This document shows, one piece after another, positions 47,086 to 57,190 of a stretch of 64,000 nt of DNA (within the stretch, counting starts at the first letter, position 1; the number at the start of each line of letters is the position of its first letter). Where the stretch lies: contig NC_061512.1 of assembly GCF_022539505.1 (NCBI RefSeq), positions 153,991,962-154,055,961 on the forward strand, in the 5' to 3' direction. The DNA is from Lolium rigidum (lineage: Eukaryota > Streptophyta > Magnoliopsida > Poales > Poaceae). The position numbers were made by a program, and so were the translations under genes. Below the pieces are notes generated by a model. That model did not search any database. It was not told the origin of the DNA and saw only the letters and a program-made list of their open reading frames with translations.

Positions 47086-47088
47086 TTA

Positions 47089-49710
47089 TGATGTTGATGC
47101 TTCATCTCTTGATAATACTTGATTCACACTTTCTGCGCCTAGCTGAAAGGCGTTAAAGAAAAGCGCTTATGGGAGACAACCCATTATTTTACTTCTGCAC
47201 TTTTGTTTTATATTTGAGTCTTGGAAGTTGTTACTACTGTAGCAACCTCTCCTTATCTTTATTTTATTGCATTGTTGTGCCAAGTAAAGTCTTTGATAGT
47301 AATGTTGATACTAGATTTGGATTACTGCGCAGAAACAGATTTCTTACTGTCACGAAATTGAGCAGCCCCTTCTGTAGGTAATTTAGAAAAATATGCCAAT
47401 TTACGTGCATGATCCTCAGATATGTACGCAACTTTCATTCAATTTGAGAATTTTCATCTGAGCAAGTTAAGTGCCCCAGAAAAATTCGTCTTTACAAACT
47501 GTTCTGTTTTGACAGATTCTGCCTTTTATTTCGCATTGCTTGTTTTGCTATGTTTGATGGATTTCTTTGTTCCATTAACTTTCAGTAGCTTTGTGCAATG
47601 TCCAGAAGTGTTAAGAATGATTATGTCACCTCTGAATATGTGAATTTTTGATTATGCACTAACCCTCTAATGAGTTTGTTTTGAGTTTGGTGTGGAGGAA
47701 GTTTTCAAGGGTCAAGAGAGGAGGATGATACAATATGATCAAGAAGAGTGAAAAGTCTAAGCTTGGGGATGCCCCGTGGTTTATCCCTGTATATTTCAAG
47801 AAGACTCAAGCATCTAAGCTTGGGGATGCCCAAGGCATCCCTTCTTCATCGACAACTTATCAGGTCACCTCTAGTGAAACTATATTTTTATTCCGTCACA
47901 TCTTATGTGCTTTACTTGGAGCGTCTGTTTGCTTTTGCTTTTGTTTTTGTTTTTTATCCTAGCATTTCTTGTATGGGAGAGAGGCACGCTCCGCTGTTGC
48001 ATATGAACACATGTGTTCTTAGCTTTACTTTTAATGTTCATGGCGAAGGTTGAAACTACTTCGTTCATTGTTATATGGTTGGAAACAGAAAATGCTGCAT
48101 GTGGAAATTGGTATAATGTCTTGAATAATTTGATACTTGGCAATTGTTGTGCTCATATAGATCATGTTTAAGCTCTTGCATCATGTACTTTGCACCTATT
48201 AATGAAGAACTACATAGAGCTTGTTAAAATTTGGTTTGCATGATTGGTTTCTCTAGAGTCTAGATATTTTCTGGTTAAGGTGTTTGAACAACAAGGAGAC
48301 AGCATAGAGTCTTATAATGCTTGCAATATGTTCATATGTAAGTCTTGCTGTACCGTTTTTTACTTGAGTTTGCTTCAAACAACCTTGCTAGCCTAGCCTA
48401 TTTAGAGGGAATTCTTCTCGTGCATCCAAATCTTTGAGCCAAAAACTATGCCATTTGTGTCCACCATACCTACCTACTACATGGTATTTCTCTGCCATTC
48501 CAAAGTACATTACTTGAGTGCTACCTTTAAAATTCTATTCTTTGCCTTTGCAATATATAGCTCATTGGAAAATAGCCTTAAAAACTATTGTGGTGAAGAA
48601 TATGTACTTATGTATCTTATTTATTAATAAGTTGCTTGTTGAGCGGTAACCATGCTTCTGGGGACGCCATCAACTTTTACACCTTTGTTGAATATCATGT
48701 GAGTTGCTATGCATGTTCGTCTTGTCTGAAGTAAGGGAGATTTTCATGATCAAATGGTTTGAGTATGCATATTGTTAGAGAAGAACATTGGACCGCTAAC
48801 TAAAGCCATGAATCATGGTGGAAGTTTCAGTTTGCACATTAATCCTCAATCTCTTATGAGAATATGATCTGTTGTTGAATGCTTATGCATTAAAGAGGAG
48901 TCCATTATCTGTTGTCTATGTTGTCCCGGTATGGATGTCTAAGTTGAGAATAATCAAAAAGCGAGAAATCCAATGCGAACTTTCTCCTTAGACCTTTGTA
49001 CAGGCGGCATAGAGGTACCCCTTTGTGACACTTGGTTAAAACATTTGTTATGCAATGATAATCCATGTTAATCCAAGCTAATTAGGACAAGGTGCGAGCA
49101 CTATTGGTAATCTATGCATGAGGCTTGCAACTTATAAGATGTCTTATACATAACACATATGATTTATTACTACCGTTGACAAAATTGTTTCTATGTTTTC
49201 AAAATGAAAAGCTCTAGCACAAAAATAGTAATCCATGCTCCCCTCTGCGAAGGGCCATTCTTTTACTTTATTGTTGAGTCAGTTTACCTACCCCTTTCTA
49301 TCTTAGAAGCAAACACCTGTGTAAACTGTGTGCATTTATTCTTACATGTTTACCTATTGCACTTGTTATATTGCTTTATGTTGACAATTATCCATGAGAT
49401 ATACATGTTGAAGTTGAAAGCAACCGCTGAAACTTATATCTTCCTTTGTGTTGTTTCAAAGCTTTCTACTAAAAATTTATTGCTTTATGAGTTAACTTTT
49501 ATGCAAGTCTTATTGATGCTTGTCTTGAAAGTACTATTCATGAAAAGTCTTTGCTATATGATTCAATTGTTTACTCATTGTCTTTACCATTGCTTCGAAT
49601 CGCTGCATTCATCTCATATGCTTTACAATAGTATTGATCAAGATTATGATAGCATGTCACTTCAGAAATTATCCTTGTTATCGTTTACCTACTCGAGGGC
49701 GAGTAGGAAC
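47089..49710 (+). other. Non-coding 3' internal region of element B
   Basis: AT-rich, no credible gene. Blocks match 1640-2960 and 3600-4072 of element A. Extra polypurine-type motifs TAAGCTTGGGGATGC stand at 47758-47772 and 47815-47829. 48500-49200 is specific to B in this window, with nothing recognisable. Confidence 0.7.
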
Positions 49711-49725
49711 TAAGCTTGGGGATGC
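49711..49725 (+). other. Polypurine tract of element B
   Basis: TAAGCTTGGGGATGC followed by T and the TG of the 3' LTR at 49727. Identical to that of element A. Confidence 0.85.
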
Positions 49726-49726
49726 T

Positions 49727-51306
49727 TGATACGTCTTAAACGTATCTATAATTTCTTATGTTCCATGCTACTTTTATGATGATACTCACATGTTTTATAC
49801 ACACTTTATATCATTATTATGCATTTTCCGGCACTAACCTATTGACAAGATGCCGAAGAGCCAGTTGTTGTTTTCTGCTGTTTTTGGTTTCAGAAATCCT
49901 ACAAAGGAAATATTCTCGGAATTGGACGAAATCAATGCCCAGGGTCTTATTTTTCCACGAAGCTTCCAGAAGACCGGAGGGGATACGAAGTGGGGCCACG
50001 AGGGCCCGTACCCATAGGCCGGCGCGGCCAGGGAGGGGCCCGCGCCGCCCTATGGTGTGGGTCCCTCGCGTCGCCTTCAACCCTACCCTTCCGCCTACTT
50101 AAAGCCTTCGTCGCGAAAACCCCAGTACCGAGAGCCAGGATACGAGAAAACATACTGAGACGCCGCCGCCGCCAATCCCATCTCGGGGGATTCAGGAGAT
50201 CGCCTCCGGCACCCTGCCAGAGAGGGGAATCATCTCCTGGAGGACTCTTCATCACCATGATCGCCTCCGGATTGATGTGTGAGTAGTTAACCCCTGGACT
50301 ATGGGTCTATAGCAGTAGCTAGATGGTTGTCTTCTCCTCATTGTGCTATCATGTTAGATCTTGTGAGCTGCCTATCATAATGCTATATGTTGTGTTTGTT
50401 GGGATCCGATGAATATGGAATACTATGTCAAGTTGATTATCAATCTATCATATATGTTGTTTATGTTCTTGCATGCTCTCCGTTGCTGGTAGAGGAGCTG
50501 GCCAAGTTGATACTTGTAACTCCAAGAGGGAGTATTTATGCTCGATAGTGGGTTCATGCCTCCATTAAATCTGGGACAGTGACAGAAAGTTCTAAGGTTG
50601 TGGATGCGTTGTTGCCACTAGGGATAAAACATCAATGCTTTGTCTAAGGATATTTGTGTTGATTACATTACGCACCATACTTAATGGAATTGTCTGTTGT
50701 TTGCAACTTAATACTGGAAGGGGTTCGGATGATAACCTGAAGGTGGACTTTTTAGGCATAGATGCATGTTGGATAGCGGTCTATGTACTTTGTCGTAATG
50801 CCCTGATTAAATCTCATAGTACTCATCGTGATATATGTATGTGCATTGTTATGTCTTCTTTATTTGTCAATTGCCCAACTGTAATTTGTTCACCCGACAT
50901 GCTATTTATCTTATGGGAGAGACACCACTAGTGAACTGTGGACCCCGGTCCATTCTTTACATCTGAAATACAATCTACTGCAAACTCTGTTCTTTACTGT
51001 TCTTCGCAAACAAACATCATCTTCCACACTATACATCTAATCCTTTGTTTACAAGCAAGCCGGTGAGATTGACAACCTCACTGTTACGTTGGGGCAAAGT
51101 ACTTTGATTGTGTTGTGCAGGTTCCACCTTGGCGCTGGAATCCCTGGTGTTGCGCCGCACTACACTCCGCCACCAACAACCTTCACGTGTTCCTTGACTC
51201 GTACTGGTTCGATAACCTTGGTTTCTTACTGAGGGAAAACTTGCTGCTGTATGCATCACACCTTCCTCTTGGGGTTCCCAACGGACGTGTGTCTTGCACG
51301 CCATCA
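49727..51306 (+). repeat. 3' LTR of element B
   Basis: 1580 bp from TGATACGTCTTAAACG to GCACGCCATCA, followed by GTCAT. It provides the uninterrupted reference that shows where element C split the 5' LTR. Confidence 0.93.
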
Positions 51307-51311
51307 GTCAT

Positions 51312-52051
51312 CAATGATGTCACAAGAAGTATCGACTTCCCACGGAGCATCCGATGGAAATAAAAACTATCGAGTGGATCGGTTTGAGTCTACACACATA
51401 TGCAAGCATCCGTGCCTATACTCGGGGGCTACTCCCATCGGGAGCGCTGAACGCGCACCCGATAGAATTTGGACTCGAAGATTTTTGGCACTAGAGATTG
51501 CATCGGAAGTATCCAAAGAAAAACTGGAATATTTGAATAGTTTGGACTGAGTCTGTACTCGGTTGCAAGCATCCGCGCCCACACTCAGGGGCTACTCCCA
51601 TCGGGAGTGCTGAATGCACACCCGATAAAAGTTATGGATTCAAAGATTTTTGGCACGGCCCAGAATCATGCCTGGGGACTTGATTCTGTGTAGGGTAACG
51701 TTGTTTTGCCATCGGCAGTTAACCGGTAAAATCGGGCGCGTTACTCGATATCCTTTACGTACTAAATCTTGCTTGAAAGAAATGAAGACCCGATGAAAGG
51801 AGATATATCGGATGACCATAACAGTTTGCGAAAAGTTTCGACAGAGGAAATATTCGAGTAGAACAACTTGAGTCTACACACGGTTGCCAGCATCCGTGTC
51901 AAGACTCGGGGCTACTCCCATCGGGAGCGCTGAACGCGCACCCGATAAAAGAAGACGCTACTGTTACGAGGAGGTCAAGATTTATCAGCTAAGGCGAACG
52001 TTCGATAGAAGACATGTTTTTTGTCCCTGCCCGAAGTATCTTCGGGCAGTC
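51312..52051 (+). repeat. 3' internal tail of element G with degenerate repeats
   Basis: Three diverged repeats (about 51385-51495, 51545-51660 and 51868-51955) share GAGTCT...GCAAGCATCCG, CTCGGGGGCTACTCCCATCGG and GCGCACCCGATA. Each contains a near copy of the polypurine tract used at 52052. No ORF. This continues the sequence left of 14097, which carries G's antisense gene. Confidence 0.7.
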
Positions 52052-52606
52052 ACTCGGGGGCTACTGATGTGGGTATTACCCTTCGGGTAACTAATGTTGC
52101 ACTACCTCTTGCAGCCCAACTAGGGTCCCATGAAGGCACTCGATGGCCAGGTGGGCCTCTACGTCGGTTCCTAAGAAGAATTCTTGAAGAACAAGGCAAG
52201 AAGATGAAGAATACAAGGAAAGTTTAGACCTAGGACTCTTTGTAACCTAGTCGTACCCGGCAGATCTCTCGAGACCTGGCTCCCAATATAAGGGCCAGGA
52301 GAGGGGCTGCCGAGGGACATACGCAATCATAGTAATCATAGCCACCGCAAGTACAGAGCTAGGTCATTACGGAACTTAGTCTCTCGGCGAGATCACAACC
52401 GAAACCTTCGGCATCCCATTGTAATTCGATATTTTCATAATCAAGATCAGACAGGCAGGACGTAAGGGTTTTACCTCATCGAGGGCCCCGAACCTGGGTA
52501 AATCGCTCTCCCCGCTTGTTTGATAACCGATGTCTTGTGTCAGCCTACAGGATTCCATCTACCCTAAGCCCCATACGGAGGGCATTGCCGAGGAGTACCC
52601 TCGACA
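52052..52606 (+). repeat. Polypurine tract and 3' LTR of element G (Tat-type)
   Basis: The tract ACTCGGGGGCTAC (52052-52064) is followed by an LTR from TGATGTGGGTATTACC to TACCCTCGACA (52065-52606, 542 bp). A TATA-like CCCAATATAAGG is near 52282-52293. The U5 layout matches the minus-strand LTR of F at 10876-11262. Confidence 0.8.
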
Positions 52607-52648
52607 CCTACATTTATTTTATAATGCCATTAACCCAATGTCAAAGTC

Positions 52649-53515
52649 CACTACAAGAAAAGTTGCCATGGCCGATGAAGTTGAAGTCGCGCCGTGGTTG
52701 CTGGTGTACCATGGCCGACGATTTTGGGTCCCTCCGTGGTGCATGTCAAAACTTTTTTTTCTCGTTTTTGAGGCCACCTAGCCCGACGAAAGCGGCCAAA
52801 ACGTCGCGTATGGTGGCCCGGGACGTGGTGCATCGCGAATTCTCGGGTTCGCCGGCCGAGTCAACGCAAATCCGCACCGCCGAGGGATGTAGGGCCCAGA
52901 TGGCAGCCTCTCTTGCATTGTTTTTTTCTCGATCGCGCCATCTCGTTCAACGTTCTCCGATCGAGCCGTTTACGATGCAGGATCATGGGTCCCGCATGTC
53001 ATCCTCTATGAACCAAAATTCTTTCTATTCCTGGATTTTTTTGACCCCCTGATTTCTGGCTACTTCCTTTTTCTTTTGATCCCTTGCCGCCTTGGAAACG
53101 TTGAGACCGCTGCTGCTAAATGGGACCCGCATGTCATCCTCTATGTGCAATCAACTTTCTTTTCTTGGAGTTTTTTTGGCACCTCAAATTTGGTCACTTG
53201 CCTTTTCTTTCGATCCCCTGCCGCCTCTCAAACGGTGATACCGCTGCTGCTAATCGGGACCCGCATGTCATCCTCTATGTACTATAAAACTTTCTTTTCT
53301 TGGAGTTTTTTTGGCACCTCAAATTTGGTCACTTTCCTTTTTCTTTCGATCCCCTGCCGCCTCTCAAACGGTGATACCGCTGCTTGCTAAATGGGACCCG
53401 CATGTCATCCTCTATGTACTATAAAACTTTCTTTTCTTGGAGTTTTTTTGGCACCTCAAATTTGGTCACTTGCCTTTTTCTTTCGATCCCCTGCCGCCTC
53501 TCAAACGGTGATACC
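52649..53515 (+). mobile_element. 5' end of a CACTA (En/Spm) transposon
   Basis: CACTACAAGAAAAG at 52649 is the typical grass CACTA terminus. Subterminal GC-rich sequence and a ~136-bp tandem array follow, as is common in this superfamily. The array runs into the gap and the other end is not visible. No transposase is seen. 52607-52648 between G and this end shows nothing identifiable. Confidence 0.65.
53078..53515. repeat. Tandem array, ~134-137 bp period
   Basis: Copies at 53078-53211, 53212-53347, 53348-53484 and a partial from 53485. Each starts GATCCC[CT]TGCCGCC and includes GGGACCCGCATGTCATCC and TTTTTTTGGCACCTCAAATT. A diverged copy precedes at about 52961-53077. The array is cut by the N gap and is probably longer in the genome. 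Confidence 0.9.
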
Positions 53516-53615
53516 NNNNNNNNNNNNNNNNNNNNNNNNNNNNNNNNNNNNNNNNNNNNNNNNNNNNNNNNNNNNNNNNNNNNNNNNNNNNNNNNNNNNN
53601 NNNNNNNNNNNNNNN
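53516..53615. other. Assembly gap (100 N)
   Basis: Exactly 100 N. The left side is a tandem array and the right side an unrelated LTR end, so an unknown amount of sequence is missing. Confidence 0.98.
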
Positions 53616-53645
53616 CGATACACCCCCTATACTTGTGGGTCATCA
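53616..53645 (+). repeat. LTR end of an element I-like family
   Basis: These 30 bp after the gap match, in opposite orientation, the terminal bases of the LTR at 62191 (CCCCCTATACTTGTGGGTCATCA core). Confidence 0.7.
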
Positions 53646-53861
53646 GCAGACTACGACTTTTCTCGAATTCCGTGATCTTACTGCGACGGTTTCTGCGACG
53701 GTTTCTGCGACAGGGCGTCATGATGAGAAATGCTGCGACGGTTTCTGCGACAGGGCGTCATGATGAGAAATGCTGCGACGGTTTCTGCTCTGCCACGACA
53801 TGACCCGACGAAAGAAGAGCATAATGATTTTGGAAATGTCATTTCCAAAACCAGGGGGGCA
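53646..53861 (+). mobile_element. 3' internal tail of an H-family copy, with 40-bp tandem repeats
   Basis: From AGGGCGTCATGATG onward it matches 59585-59697 and ends in the same purine tract before an LTR. A 40-bp unit containing GACAGGGCGTCATGATG and GCTGCGACGG is repeated near 53705-53790. It therefore belongs to a second internal region that ended at the LTR 53862-55029. Confidence 0.8.
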
Positions 53862-55029
53862 TGTGTTATCACCAGAATTTGACCGAGTCAGAGGTGGGCC
53901 GCGATCAAGATGGACTTGAAGAATCTACATGGAAGAAATATGTGAATCGGCCTTTATGCGCAAAGTTTGGGCTAGTTAGCCCGTGTATCTTAAGATAGTA
54001 GATTATGTATCGGTTTAGGAGTTAGAGTTTTACCCGTGCACGGTTTAGTGCACGCCCACATTAGAAAGTCCCCTGGACTATAAATATGTATCTAGGGTTT
54101 ATGGAATAAACAACAACCAACGTTCAACACAAACAAATCTCGGCGCATCGCCAACTCCTTCGTCTCGAGGGTTTCTCCGGTAAGCACCATGCTGCCTAGA
54201 TCGCATCTTGCGATCTAGGCAGCACAAGCCTGCCCACGTTGTTCATGCGTTGCTCGTGCTGAAGCCTTTTTGATGGCGAGCAACGTAGTTATCTTAGATG
54301 TGTTAGGGTTAGCATTGTTCTTCGAATTACATGCTTTCGTTATGCGACCCTTGCACATCTAGCCGCCCTTACACCTATCTTAGGTGTAGGGGCGGCACCC
54401 CGCTTGATCATAGTTTAGTAGATCTGATCCGTTACGGTTGCTCCTTGTTTCATCAAGGATTAGTTTAACATCCGCAATAGTTAGGCCTTACAAAGGGTTG
54501 GAGGATCCAGCGGCGTGTAGGGTGACGTTTGCTAGCCCTAGAAAGGATGTTCCGGGGATCAACCTCGTGTTGGTTTTTAGGCCCTGTCTAGGATCGGCTT
54601 ACGGTCACCGTGCGCGAGCGCGAGGCCCAATCGTGAGTAGGATGATCCGATTATGCGGTGAAAACCCTAAATCGTCGTAGATCTCATTAGCTTTATCTTG
54701 ATCAAGCAGGACCACCATATATTCGGACACCTTGTCCGAATCATGGGTGGATCGGCTCTTTGAGCCGATTCACAGGATAACCTGAGAGCCGATTGAGGCT
54801 CGTATTTAATGTTTACGTGTATGCCATGCAGGAAACTAAGCGAGGCATCATCCACACCTTCCTGACCAGGTATAGGTCAGGTGGCACGCCCTTGCGATAG
54901 CATCGGACGTGCGACCGGGAGGCTTTGCGGGCCATCGCTCCGAGGGACCGGGGCCAGCCGCAGCCCTAGTTGTTCCCGGCTCTACTGTGTTGCCCGTCTC
55001 TGCCCGCCAGGGGGTTTCTGACGTCAACA
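53862..55029 (+). repeat. LTR 1 of element H, with TATA box and hairpin array
   Basis: TGTGTTATCACCAG to TGACGTCAACA (1168 bp). TATAAATA lies at 54079-54086. Perfect or near-perfect inverted repeats follow one another: 54035-54054, 54191-54223, 54248-54285, 54362-54396, 54721-54741 and 54751-54769. Four of them have three-base loops. Confidence 0.93.
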
Positions 55030-55034
55030 CATTC

Positions 55035-55052
55035 TGGCACGCCCGGTGGGAC
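55035..55052 (+). other. Putative primer binding site of element H
   Basis: TGGCACGCCCGGTGGGAC starts five bases after the LTR, in the position and with the TGG start expected of a primer site. I cannot name the tRNA with confidence. Confidence 0.65.
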
Positions 55053-55090
55053 CACCTTCGACATCCACCACATCGCCATCTACATCCAAG

Positions 55091-57190
55091 ATGGCGGAAG
55101 GCACTCCGGTCAAGTACGAGGATCTGCCTGATGAGCTCAAGAAAAAGCATGACGAGATCAAGGCAACCCTCGAAGCCGAACTCATCGGCTCTTTCCACAG
55201 AACCCGCTCCCATGGCGTCAGCATCAACATGGTAGAACTTGGGTACCGCCCTGGTAGGGGTAGCAATGAGAGCAACTGCTCTGATAACGAGAATGAAGAA
55301 GGAGCCGATCCACGCAACCGGCTCCGACACCGCCACGAGGTCCTGGTAATGATCAAGGTGGAGGCCGATTCTAGCGATCAGACCGTATTATCCGCGCCAC
55401 CGGCTCTCCCAGTTTTTGGCGTCGACCTCACAGGTGACGGGAAGCTGGGGTACGGGTTCACCTCGTCTGACGAGCTAGAGGAAGTCGATATCGGCCCTGG
55501 GGACAAGCCTCGGCCAACGTTCATCAGCAGGAAGTTAGACCCACAGCTCAGGAGCCAGATGATTGCTCTATTGAAAGAATACCCAGACTGCTTTGCATGG
55601 GACTATACAGAGATGCCTGGGTTAGACAGGAGCATCATTGAACATCGGCTCCCCCTTAAGAAAGGATTTCGGCCGTTCCAACAGCGAGCTCGTCAGATGA
55701 AGGCCGAAATCCTGGAAGAGGTCAAGAAAGAGATCGAGAAGATGTTGGCCGCCGGGTTCATCAGGCCATGCAGGTATGCTGAATGGATCTCCAGTATCGT
55801 TCCTGTAGAAAAGAAGGACGGCCGGTGGCGTGTGGCTATCGATTTCCGAGATCTTAACAGAGCCACTCCAAAAGATGAGTATCCAATGCCTGTGGCGGAG
55901 ACATTGATCAATGCAGCTGCTGGCCACAAGGTTTTAAGCTTCATGGATGGCAACGCCGGCTATGACCAGATCTTCATGGCTCCAGAAGATATACACAAGA
56001 CCGCATTCAGAGTACCAGGGGCAGTGGGCTTGTTTGAATATGTGGTCATGACCTTCGGGTTGAAAAATGCTGGTGCAACATATCAAAGAGCCATGAATTA
56101 TATATTTCACGATCTGATCGGCAAGTTAGTGGAAATCTACATCGATGACGTGGTAGTCAAGTCCGTCTCCATGGGGGGACACTTAGGAGATCTGCGACGC
56201 GTCCTAGACCGAACTCGGAAGTTCGGACTGAGAATGAACCCGAAGAAGTGTGCCTTCGGTGTGACGGCTGGTCAGTTCCTAGGTTTCCTGGTTCATGAGC
56301 GGGGAATTGAAATCGGCCTGAAGAGTCAAGAGGCGGTGCGCACCATGCAGCCGCCCACCACGAAGAAGGAGATCCAACGTCTCATTGGCAAGATCAATTT
56401 TGTCCGACGATTCATCTCCAATCTGTCAGGACGAATCGAGCCATTTATGGCACTGGTGAAGGCCAAGTCTGACGACGAATTTTACTGGGGGGCAGAACAG
56501 CAGCAGGCGTTTGATGAAATTAAAAGGTATCTGACGACGCCGCCTGTGCTAGTTCCGCCCGGGCAAGACAAGCCGTTCTACATCTACCTATCAGTGGCCG
56601 ACACGTCCATTGCCTCGGTGGTGGTGCAACTCTACGAGGGCGTCGAAAGGGTCGTTTTCTACCTCAGCAGAAGGATGTTGGACGCGGAAACAAGGTATCC
56701 TGAGGTCGAGAAACTGTGCCTCTGCCTGTTTTTTACCTGCACCAAGCTGCATCACATCCTTTTGACGGCAGAGATCTTCGTCATATGCAAGTCGGATGTT
56801 GTCAAGCACATGCTGTCGGCCCCCGTGTTGAAAGGCCGACTGGGTAAGTGGATGTTTGCGTTGTCAGAATTCGATCTCCGGTATCAGCCTGCGAAAGCAG
56901 TCAAAGGGCAAGCGTTGGCCGATCTCATAGCTGAGCGAATCAGTACCAATATAGCGGCACTATCTATACGTGCATGGGCTATGTTCTTCGACGGATCGGC
57001 TTGCGATGACGGTTGTGGCATCGGCATTCTGCTCGTGTCGCCTCGGGGGGCAGAGTACTCCTTCTCCATCAGACTATCTACCCCTTGCACCAACAACGTA
57101 GCAGAATATGAAGCGGTGCGCAAGGGGATGGAGTTGCTATTGGAAGCCGGGGCAGAGGCGAGAGAGCTTTTGGGGACTCCAAGTTGGTGA
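55091..57190 (+). CDS. Truncated gag fused to reverse transcriptase and two RNase H domains (element H)
   Basis: ATG at 55091; an upstream GTG in frame is less likely. The first ~35 codons resemble a gag N-terminus and then pass directly into pre-RT sequence, so most of gag and all of protease are deleted. RT follows, with WISSIVPVEKKDGRWRVAIDF (~residue 240), FGLKNAGATYQRAM (~322) and EIYIDDVVVKS (catalytic YIDD at ~350). A first RNase H lies at ~490-600, and a second, archaeal-type RNase H starts near 630 (FFDGSACDDGCGIG). The dual RNase H is typical of the Tat clade. The frame ends early at 57190 because of a one-base change in a T/G run at 57167-57175; the rest continues in the next ORF. 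Confidence 0.88.
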   Translation: MAEGTPVKYEDLPDELKKKHDEIKATLEAELIGSFHRTRSHGVSINMVELGYRPGRGSNESNCSDNENEEGADPRNRLRHRHEVLVMIKVEADSSDQTVLSAPPALPVFGVDLTGDGKLGYGFTSSDELEEVDIGPGDKPRPTFISRKLDPQLRSQMIALLKEYPDCFAWDYTEMPGLDRSIIEHRLPLKKGFRPFQQRARQMKAEILEEVKKEIEKMLAAGFIRPCRYAEWISSIVPVEKKDGRWRVAIDFRDLNRATPKDEYPMPVAETLINAAAGHKVLSFMDGNAGYDQIFMAPEDIHKTAFRVPGAVGLFEYVVMTFGLKNAGATYQRAMNYIFHDLIGKLVEIYIDDVVVKSVSMGGHLGDLRRVLDRTRKFGLRMNPKKCAFGVTAGQFLGFLVHERGIEIGLKSQEAVRTMQPPTTKKEIQRLIGKINFVRRFISNLSGRIEPFMALVKAKSDDEFYWGAEQQQAFDEIKRYLTTPPVLVPPGQDKPFYIYLSVADTSIASVVVQLYEGVERVVFYLSRRMLDAETRYPEVEKLCLCLFFTCTKLHHILLTAEIFVICKSDVVKHMLSAPVLKGRLGKWMFALSEFDLRYQPAKAVKGQALADLIAERISTNIAALSIRAWAMFFDGSACDDGCGIGILLVSPRGAEYSFSIRLSTPCTNNVAEYEAVRKGMELLLEAGAEARELLGTPSW

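Larger units (their letters stand above)
14102..51306 (+). mobile_element. Element B: complete non-autonomous Gypsy element, split by nested insertions
   Basis: The 5-bp duplication GTCAT stands at 14097-14101 and 51307-51311. The 5' LTR is split (14102-14652 and 43430-44484) by element C. The internal region is 44485-49726 and the 3' LTR 49727-51306. It has a tRNA-Asp-type primer site, a gag-protease gene with stops, a long non-coding 3' region and a polypurine tract. RT and integrase are absent, so it must have moved with enzymes from another element. It is inserted in the 3' part of element G. Confidence 0.9.

Noticed and set aside
51385..51955. Spaced repeats considered as a CRISPR-like array.
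   Set aside because: Unequal spacing, strong divergence, eukaryotic context and purine-tract content identify the 3' tail of an LTR element.
53384..53803. ORFs crossing the second N gap and joining the tandem array to an H tail.
   Set aside because: They join two unrelated sequences across unknown bases.
55046..55090. Earlier non-ATG start (GTG) for the H polyprotein.
   Set aside because: It overlaps the primer binding site; ATG at 55091 is the better start.
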